A DNA stretch of 64,000 bases from Candidatus Ideonella esbjergensis (GTDB lineage: Bacteria > Pseudomonadota > Gammaproteobacteria > Burkholderiales > Burkholderiaceae_C), in contig JADJLP010000014.1 of assembly GCA_016710065.1 (NCBI GenBank), forward strand, positions 246,832 through 310,831. Direction: 5' to 3'. The notes beneath the pieces were generated by a model. That model was given only the letters and a program-made list of their open reading frames with translations. It was not told the origin of the DNA and searched no databases. Made by a program: the position numbers and the translations under genes. Shown piece after piece: positions 56,831 to 64,000 of the stretch (position 1 is the stretch's first letter; every line of letters begins with the position of its first letter).

Positions 56831-57360
56831 AGGTGCAGGGACGTTGATCCAAGGTGTCTGTCGAACCGGGCGTGTCCCGCTGCGCGGGGCCGGGCTGTTG
56901 CTCTGCGCGTCGAGCCGCTGTCATCCGTGACCGTGTGGTGCAGCTGGACCGGAACTGGTTGAAGGGCGCAGAAGTTAAGCTTCTACGCGTACGGGCGACC
57001 GTACTCGAATCAAATACAAGGTGTATTGCAGAATTCGAGCGCTTGGCGTTTTCAAGGGAAGGGCTCCAGAACTGCAGGCTCGTTTTCGGAAAACCAGGCA
57101 ACTTCTTCATGTGTGCGCATGTTGTCGAGCCTCAGTGAGGCTAGCCCGGGCGAGGGTGACTTCCTCGCATAGCGAGTCATCCTTTGGGTCCACAGACACC
57201 TCCGCTGCCAATTCACAACAGCAAGCGGCGCGCTGCGAAGGGCGACTTTCAGGCGTCCAGTCCTGGCAAGTGACCGGCAACTTTGGGTCGTCTGCTGTCC
57301 GCCACCCTTGTACCCCGACTGACCGCAAGGCGCCACCAAGCGGCTCCCTTGTTGTCAGCC
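56831..57360. other. no recognisable gene downstream of the eCIS locus
   Basis: About 530 bases. A 94-codon open frame at 56854-57138 begins GTG and is rich in Arg/Cys; its codon pattern is not that of a gene in this genome. No terminator with a T-run follows the immunity gene. The stretch marks the right edge of the intact eCIS locus. Confidence 0.4.
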
Positions 57361-58528
57361 CTAGGCCGAAGGATTCGAACCCGTGCCGACGGGCCAACTC
57401 TGCGCCGAACGCTCTGCGCGATCGATAAGTCGATCCAGCCGGCGACGTGGCTCGCAATCAGGGTAGTGTCGCCCGAGTTGTTCGCGGATCCGTTCGACCG
57501 CCTCCAGCACAGCCGATCGCTCCGCAGCCGTCGGTCTCCGCCTGAAACGCGCGCCCAACGCCCCGTAGTACTTCGCGGAGAAACTCTCCATGTCCAGTTC
57601 CCGACGGTCGTACTCCACCTGCACCCAATCGTCGAGTTCGCTGCGGACACGATCAGGCTCTCTCTCACACCGGGGCGGTACTCTGCACTGCCGATCGCCG
57701 TGCGTAGATCGCGGCCCACTCGATCGTGGGCATCAAGCGGCATGCGTCCGGTGGGTTTGCGCGAGTGACCTGACAACACGAGGGCGTACGGTGTGGTCGT
57801 TGCGGTGGAGCGGGCAACGCGAGGATCCCTCGGTGCCCTCACGCTCTTGCTGCCAGCTGCCTCCACTGGCGACCGGTATACCGGCCGGCTCGGCGCAGAG
57901 GTCCCGGTCCATGTCTCATCTACTGGGCACACCCGCAGTCGGTCGGTGCTCACCAGGACCCGCTGAGCAAGTTGCGTGTCGCGCGCCAGCAGGTGCAGGC
58001 TCGACCCTGCCCCTGGCGCATACATGCCGGGCCATTTCGAGGCACTAAGCGTCAGGCCATGTCGTTCGGCCCAAGCCAAGCGCTCGGCGTCCCGGCTGGA
58101 GATGGCGGGGCGATAAGGTTCATCGGTGATCACCAGCTCGCCTGAGGCGGGGTCGCGCCATGTGCTCGCATGGTCGGAACCCGGAAGTGGGTCCGACTGC
58201 CATCGCTCGATCGGAGACACCAATGACCGCGAGTACGGTTGAAGACCGGTTGCGTCGATGAAGTACAGCGCGCGGGCTGCGCCGCACACAGCCTGCGAGC
58301 TGTACGCTGATCTCCGAAGACCTGTTTGCCCTCGACGTGGTCGCTCTCCTTGCGGCGGAAGGACAGCAGGTGTCGATTGTTGGCGAACTGCCTGCGATCG
58401 ATGCGTTCGTCGAGGCGGTGGTCAACCACGATCACCAACGTCTCACGGCCTGTCTCCCCGGTGGGCAGATCGTGCCAGTACGCCGTGATGTGGATGTCGT
58501 GCCGTGGACGCTCGGGTACGAGCGCCAT
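57361..58528 (-). pseudogene. hypothetical gene of about 390 codons, broken by at least two frameshifts
   Basis: The reading starts at 58528 (MALVPERPRHDIHITAYWHD), changes frame at about 58280 into LCGAARALYFIDATGLQPYS and changes again at about 57650 into VEYDRRELDMESFSAKYYGA, ending NPSA at 57361. Text from each frame joins smoothly, so this is one protein. I do not recognise the family; it has no signal peptide and contains a C-terminal helical part (VLEAVERIREQLGRHY). The frameshifts may be decay or sequencing errors. Confidence 0.5.
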
Positions 58529-58746
58529 TGGTACCAGCGTCGCCCGTCAACCGCTGCCCCGGCCGAAAAGTTGACCAGAGTCGAATGAGTTCACCTGGCA
58601 GCGCCGATGACGGCTTCGCACTGACGGGCGGCAGGCTCCTGCCGAGAGCCTCGCAGCAACTTTACACCGCTCCGCGGCGAGGTGCTACATGTCGGCAACT
58701 TCGGCATGGCGGTGGCGCTGGAACCAATTCGGTCTCGTGGTGCGCC

Positions 58747-59710
58747 TCAAGCCGCCATGCGGTGCTCGTAGTAGGGCCGCTCCCTGTCGTCGAGGATCTC
58801 AAAGAGGCGCTTGGCGTCCGTCACCCCCGGATTCAGCCACTCGTCGATGTAGGCTGGCCTGATCGGGACAATGCAGCGATCGTGGCCTGCTGCAGCGACT
58901 TCGGGCGGCGGCTCGTCGGTGATGGCCGTGAACGACAGCAGGTCCGGCTCACCCGATCCGGTCCACTTGGACCAGAGGCATGCGATCAGCATGTCCTGCG
59001 TCGGCCGCGGCCTGAACTCGAGCACCAGGTTCTCCACTTCCTCGCCCGCCCCCAGCTCGCGTCCCTCGGCCTTGTGCCGGTTCACGTTCTCGTAGAACGC
59101 GTTGACCACGATGAGCCCGTGCGTGTGGCCGAACTGGTTTCTTCCAGAACCCCTGCAGGTTGTCCCGGCGAGCGTTGTAGGTTCCCTAGGGGTACTTGAC
59201 GTCGTAGAAGGCCGGCTTGCCCGCTGGTCTGCAGCCATAGCGCATCGGCTTGATCACGCGCTTGCCGTCTTCCCACACCATCACCGGCACATACCAGCCT
59301 GGAAAGATCCGGCTGTCCCGATCGCGCAGTTCCGTGCGCTTCAGGTCGGCGTGCCGGCCCATCAACTGCTTGACCTTGTCGGTGGCGATGCGCTGATCGT
59401 CCTGCGCCTTCTTCGTCGGCTTGGTTTGCAGGATGCGCTCGGCGTCGGCCAGGCGCTTGCGCTGCTTGAAGAGTTCTTCCTCGAACTTCGTGGCCTGCTT
59501 GTCGTTGAAGTCGTCGATCAGTGCCTTGATGGCGCGTTCATCGTCGCTCTGGGGGTCCCCGAAGCTCGCCTCGACGGCCTTCGGGATCTTGATCTTCGGG
59601 TCGAGCCCCCGGCGATAGAAGATCTCGTAGAAGTCGCGAATGCTCATCGTGGCGCCGAACATCACCACGTACTTCTTGTAGTCCGCCTGGACCTGGGCGC
59701 TGTAGCACAC
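58747..59710 (-). pseudogene. SOS response-associated peptidase (SRAP/HMCES-like), broken
   Basis: The intended protein of about 320 residues starts with GTG at 59710 giving a catalytic Cys2 (CYSAQVQADYKKY), with AGGAGAG upstream. SRAP proteins cross-link to abasic sites in single-stranded DNA through this cysteine. Downstream text FYDVKYP...GTYNARRDN and GLIVVNAFYEN follows the family pattern. A TAG interrupts between KYP and GTYNARRDN at about 59186, and one extra C shifts the frame at about 59150. The gene sits next to an SOS-controlled mutagenesis cassette, a fitting neighbour. Confidence 0.72.
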
Positions 59711-59828
59711 GGACTCTCTCCTTCGAGGCTGCCCGGACCAGTGTACGGAAGGGCACTTCGTCACGCGGCGACCAGGCTGGCCAGCCCGCATTCATCGACC
59801 CCTTGGCAATTCCGCCGGACTGGTGCAA

Positions 59829-59848
59829 TACTGGATGCCCATACAGTA
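59829..59848 (+). promoter_or_regulatory. LexA (SOS) box
   Basis: TACTGGATGCCCATACAGTA has the palindromic ends TACTG and CAGTA at the exact spacing of a LexA operator (CTG-N10-CAG). It lies 12 bases upstream of the imuA start codon. imuA-imuB-dnaE2 cassettes are known LexA targets. Confidence 0.88.
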
Positions 59849-59860
59849 CCAGGCCTTTCG

Positions 59861-60720
59861 ATGTCCGCTGTCCTGTCGTGGGCCGGCGACGACGATGGGT
59901 TGCCGACCCAGGCCTTGTTCATCCATCGAGATCGCGTGCGCGGCGCTCCCAGCCGGGAGAGCTGCCGCCTGAGATCGAGCAGGCCATCTGGCGCGGCTGC
60001 GACCTGGGTGCGCAGGCCGGCGAGGTCGTCTCCAGCGGCTTCGCGGCGCTCGACGCCGAACTGCCCGGTGGCGGTTGGCCGTGCCAGTCCATCGCCGAGG
60101 TGCTCAGCCCGCAGCCGTCCGTTCTCGAGTGGCGCGTGATCGGTCCGGCGCTGCGCGCCATCGTCGCGGCCGGGCGCAATGTGGTCGTCGTCGGGCCACC
60201 CAAGACACCGCACCTGCCTGGACTGCGGCACAGCGGCATCGACGAAAAGCACCTCGTGTGGGTCCGTGCGGATACGCCTGCCGAGCGCCTGTGGTGCACC
60301 GAGCAGTTAGTGAAGTCCGGCGCCTGTGGCGCGCTCGTCGCCCTGGCTTCCGCAGGCGCGCCCCGAGCAGATCCGGCGCCTGCGGGGTGCGCGCAGGCCT
60401 GCGAGGGTCCGGTATTCCTGTTCCGCCCGGCCGCGGCCCAGCACGAAGCCTCGGCCGCGAGCCTGCGGGTGATGGCCACCTTCGCGCTGGACTGGGAGAT
60501 CCAGGTCCACTTGCTCAAGCGCCGTGGGCCCCACCGCGAGGGCCTGGTCCGATTGCGATCGGTACCCGGGGGCTTGAAGCGGTGTTGACGCCGCGCCTGC
60601 AGATGCCCAGCCGACTCATCGCGACGCGCGAGGGCGCTCCACGCGACGGGACTCACCACGCGCCGGCGCGTCCGACTCTTTCGGAGGGCGCGGCGCGCCT
60701 GCGGTTCACGAGGCAGCAGT
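59861..60720 (+). pseudogene. imuA: ImuA, SulA/RecA-like translesion synthesis protein, frameshifted
   Basis: The first gene of the ImuA-ImuB-DnaE2 mutasome, which bypasses DNA lesions after SOS induction. The ATG at 59861 opens MSAVLSWAGDDDG; the body is in another frame: GELPPEIEQAIWRG, SSGFAALDAELPGGGWP, RNVVVVGPPKTPHLPGL and EKHLVWVRADTPAERLW. Another shift at about 60565 leads to LTPRLQMPSRLIATREGAP. The RecA-like core has the family's weak Walker A. At least two frameshifts are needed. Its start lies just after the LexA box. Confidence 0.72.
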
Positions 60721-60722
60721 CC

Positions 60723-62032
60723 ATGCTCTGGCGGCGCTACTCCTTCCGCCCGGGCCCGACGGCGCGCCACCGTCCGATGAGGCACTTCGCGGAGTCGCAA
60801 CGTGGGCCTTGCAGTTCACCGGGTTGCCACCTCCGAAGAAGCTGTCCTCCTCGAGCTGGAGGCCAGCGCACGCCTATTCGGGGGCAAGCGCGCGTTGCGC
60901 GACCGCATCCTCCAGGAGGGGGCCGACCAAGGGGTGAGTGCGCTGGCCTGGGCGACCAACAGCCTGGCCGCCCACCTCCTGGCGCGCGCCGGTATCGAGA
61001 ACGGCTTCAAGCGCCCGCTCGAGGACCTGCTCGACGCCCTCCCGATGAAGGTCCTCACGGCGGTGGCCCCCGACGAGGGGATCCTTTCCCGGCTGGGGTG
61101 CCGCACCTAGGGGATGTGCGCCGGCTCCCACGCGGGGGTGTGAGCCGGCGCTTCGACAAGCTGCTGCTGGGCGCCCTGGACCGCGCCTACGGCTTGCAGC
61201 CCGAGGCCCATGTGTGGGTCGACCTGCCAGAGACCTTCGACGCACGCCTGGAGCTCATGTCACGCGTCGAGATGGCGCCAGCGTTGCTCTTCGGCGCCCG
61301 CCGGCTGCTGCTGCAGATGTGCGGCTGGTTGGCTGCTCGCCATTGCGGGACCACCGCGTTCACCCTGAAGTGGGCCCACGATTCGATGCGCTCCAAAGAG
61401 GCGGGGCAGGGGGGTGAGATCACGATCCGCACCGCCGAGCCAGCCGCAACCTCGAACACACCTCTGCCGGCTGCTCGCCAGGCACCTGGCCAAGACCGAG
61501 CTGAAGGCGCCGGTCGAGCGAACTCTGGCTGAACGCGACCGAAGTCGTTTCGCTGGACGAGAAGAGCGCGTCGTTGCTGCCCGACGAGGCGCAGCAGGGC
61601 GAGTCCCTGCAGCTGGTGCTCGAACGCATCGCGGCCCGGCTGGGTCTGACCGGGTGCTCCGCCCGGTTCTCACCGAGACCACCGGCTCGAGTGGATGCAG
61701 ATGTGGCAGCCGGTGCCGATGCCGCTCCCGCGCAGGCAGGCCGCAGCGCCGCTAAACATGCCCCAGCCGACCTGGGTGCTGCCGACGCCGCTCAAGCTCG
61801 CAACGCGCGGCCACCGCCCGCTGTACCAGGGCGTGCTGCATCTGCTGACCGGACCGCACCGCGTCGAAGGCGGCTGGTGGCATCGGCTGGGCGAGGTTGC
61901 GATGCGACGACCGGGCATGTCCAGCGCGACTACTGGGTGGCGCTGAGCGAGCACGCCGGCGTGCTGTGGATCTACCAGGAGCGGCTGGCGAGCGCAGAAG
62001 ACTGCCTGTACCTGCACAGGTGTTTTGCATGA
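60723..62032 (+). pseudogene. imuB: ImuB, Y-family-like polymerase subunit without catalytic residues, frameshifted
   Basis: ImuB links ImuA, DnaE2 and the sliding clamp. The start ATG at 60723 (MLW) is followed by a shift, then VATSEEAVLLELEASARLFG and GVSALAWATNSLAAHLLARA. Another shift occurs at about 61105, then RFDKLLLGALDRAYGLQPEA and HVWVDLPETFDARLELMSRV. Two more shifts lead to LDEKSASLLPDEAQQGESL and the C-terminal EHAGVLWIYQERLASAEDCL. The stop overlaps the dnaE2 start by ATGA. At least four frameshifts are present over 1.3 kb. Confidence 0.72.
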
Positions 62033-64000
62033 CGGCGAGGGAAGGGCGCCAGGGGCAGGGCGCCCGATCGCCCGTGCCCAGGTCCGCTTCCTCGGTGCCG
62101 GCCGCCGGGCTGCCCACTACGCCGAACTGCGCTGCGTCCGCACCTTCAGCTTCCTGGTGGGGGCGAGCCAGCCCGAGGAACTCGTCGAACGTGCGCACAA
62201 GCAGGGCTACCGCGCGCTCGCCGCTCACCGACAAGTGCTCGGTCGCCGGCGTGGTGCGCGCCCACGTGGCGGCCAAGAAGATCGGCCTCAAGCTGCTCAT
62301 CGGCAGCCAGTTCAGCGTGGCCGTGCCGGAGCCGTCCGGCGATGCGCCAGGGCCCTTCAGCCTGGGCTTGCTTGCCTGCAACCTGAACCGCTACGGCAAC
62401 CTCTGCGAGTTCATCACCAAGCTCCGACGCGCTTCCGAGAAGGGACCTACCACCTGGACCTTGGGCGACATCGCCTCGGACGAACTGGCCGACTGCGTCG
62501 TCGTGGCCTCGCCGGTGCGCGGATCAACCGACGCGCGCACGGGTGGGCCTCGCCCGCTGGTTGCTCACCCACTTCACTGGTCGCTGCTGGCTGGGCGTGG
62601 AACTGTTGCGGCAGCTCGACGACGAGATATGGCTGCACAAGCTGCGCGAGGCGAGCGACCTGTCGGCGATCCCGCTGGTGGCCGTCGGCGACGTCTACAC
62701 GCACGTGCGATCGCGCAAGGCGCTGCACGACGTGATGACCGCGATCCGCACAGGCCGGCCGCTGACCGAGTGCGGCCGCGAGCTGCAGGTCAACGCCGAA
62801 CAGCACCTGCGCACCGGCTCCGCCCGGCGCAGACCTTCCCCGCAGACCTGCTGGCCGAGACGTTCAGGTGCCGAGCGCTGCAGCTTCTCGCTCGACGAGC
62901 TGAAGTACCAGTACCCCGATGAAGTCGTCCCGGCCGGCGGGACGCTGAGCTACCTGCGCGCATCACCTATGAAGGGGCAGGGCGGCGCTGGCCCGAAGGC
63001 GTGCCGGGCAGGTCGAGCGCAGATCGAGCACGGAGCTGCAACTGATCGGCGACCTGCACTACGAGCAATTACTTCTGACCGTCTACGACATCTTGGCCTT
63101 TGCGCGCTCGAGGCAGATCCTCTGCCAGGGGCGCGGCTCGGCGGCCAACTCGGTGGTCTGCTACTGCCTGTGTCACCGAGGTGGATCCAGCACGCATGTC
63201 GGTGCTCTTCGAGCGCTTCATTCCAGGAGCGCAACGAGCCGCCGGACATCGACGTCGACTTCCGAGCACGAGCGGCGCGAGGAGGTCATCCAGTACCTCT
63301 ATTGGCAAGTACGGCCGCGCCCGCGCGGCGCCTCACCGCCGTAGCCATCACCTACCGGCCGAAGTCGGCGATCCGCGACGTGGGCAAGGCCCTGGGCCTG
63401 CCCGGGGAGACCATCGAGGCACTGGCCAAGAACCATACCTGGTGGGACGGCGCCGGCATCAAGACCGAGCGGATCGAGGAACTCGGCCTCTCGCTTGACG
63501 ACCCGGCCATCCGGCAGTTGGTGGATCTGACCGGCCAGATCATGGGCCTGCCGCGGCACCTGTCGCAGCACCCGGGGCGGCTTCGTGCTGACCAGAGGCC
63601 GTTGTCGCGCCCGGTGCCCATCGAAAACGCGACGATGCCCGACCGCACCGTGATCCAGTGGGACAAGGACGACATCGACGCGCTGGGGCTGCTCAAAGGT
63701 CGACGTGCTGGCCCTGGGGATGCTCCGCCGGGATCACCGCAGAGCCTGGCCTTCATCGGCATGCGCAAAGTTACGCCTTCGCGATCCGGGACATCCGACC
63801 GAGGACCAGACCACCTACGACATGGTCTGCGGTCGACACCGTCGGCGTCTTCAGATCGAAGCCGCGCCCAGATGAGCATGCTGCCGCGGTTGCGACGCGC
63901 TGCTTCTACGACCTGGTGGTCGGGGTCGCGATCGTGCGGCCAGGCCCGATCCGGGGACGCCATGTCCGCCCGTACCCCTGAACCGGCCGGCAGGGCAAGG
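62029..64000 (+). pseudogene. dnaE2: DnaE2 error-prone DNA polymerase, heavily frameshifted and running off the window
   Basis: The alpha-subunit-like polymerase of the ImuB mutasome. Fragments lie in correct order in different frames: YAELRCVRTFSFLVGASQPE (PHP domain), HVAAKKIGLKLLIGSQFSVA, FEVITKLRR-type text, ILCQGRGSAANSVVCYCL, DPARMSVLFERFIPG, EHERREEVIQYLY, KSAIRDVGKALGLPGETIEA, DKDDIDALGLL and AQMSMLPRLR. I count roughly ten frame changes in 2 kb, too many for a working gene. The 3' third lies outside the window. Confidence 0.75.

Noticed and set aside
56854..57138. 94-codon plus-strand frame after the immunity gene
   Set aside because: Codon pattern and Cys/Arg-rich text do not look like a gene here; no family.

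Overview
The window is high-GC, gene-dense bacterial DNA. A complete urtBCDE set behind a frameshifted urtA, an imuA-imuB-dnaE2 mutagenesis cassette and the protein styles point to a beta-proteobacterium of the Burkholderiales, most likely Comamonadaceae. That placement is inference from family resemblance, not from a marker gene.

Layout. (1) 1-13.75 kb, chromosomal backbone: the 3' part of a hybrid sensor kinase, its LuxR-type response regulator, a two-FHA protein, a two-subunit CoA-transferase, the divergent urea ABC transporter urtABCDE (urtA carries a frameshift; an attenuator-like hairpin separates urtA from urtB), a GrpB/GFA/DUF4287 cluster and a flavoprotein whose 3' end is cut off. 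(2) 13.75-26.4 kb, a defence-type island: a 1,393-residue NTPase with a C-terminal PD-(D/E)XK-like nuclease, an unrecognised 650-residue protein, and a divergent tightly overlapping four-gene operon starting with an OLD-family ATPase/TOPRIM nuclease and a UvrD-like helicase (Gabija-like) followed by two unknown genes. (3) 26.6-35.6 kb, a mobile-element junkyard: a frameshifted parB, an IS21-type istAB pair, a second IS with recognisable inverted ends, a Ner-like/repressor divergent switch, a broken endonuclease-like gene, a broken XRE regulator, a second parB tail in inverted orientation, a tyrosine-recombinase remnant and a GCCCAG hexamer array. (4) 35.7-56.8 kb, an apparently complete extracellular contractile injection system (eCIS): LuxR regulator, receiver-like protein, AAA+ ATPase, DUF4255 cap protein read through into the sheath, tube, assembly proteins, DUF4157 core protein, LysM hub protein, VgrG-like spike, PAAR-like tip, gp25 and J baseplate proteins, a gpI-like protein carrying a beta-propeller-like tail, a fibre, two small unknowns, and finally a DUF4157-led nuclease-toxin-like effector whose stop codon overlaps the start of a probable immunity gene. 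(5) 57.3-64 kb, a badly frameshifted stretch: an unknown gene, an SRAP-type peptidase gene, and imuA-imuB-dnaE2 behind a near-perfect LexA box.

How it works together. The backbone part is nitrogen scavenging (urea uptake) beside sensory genes. The island stacks anti-phage-type modules next to a particle that would be released by lysis and deliver a cargo. The toxin/immunity arrangement at the end of the eCIS locus suggests the cargo can harm bacteria, including the producer's kin, which is unusual for eCIS and is the main point of interest. Single-base frameshifts are scattered over the window and become very dense after 57 kb, so either gene decay or lower sequence accuracy must be kept in mind for every broken gene listed.
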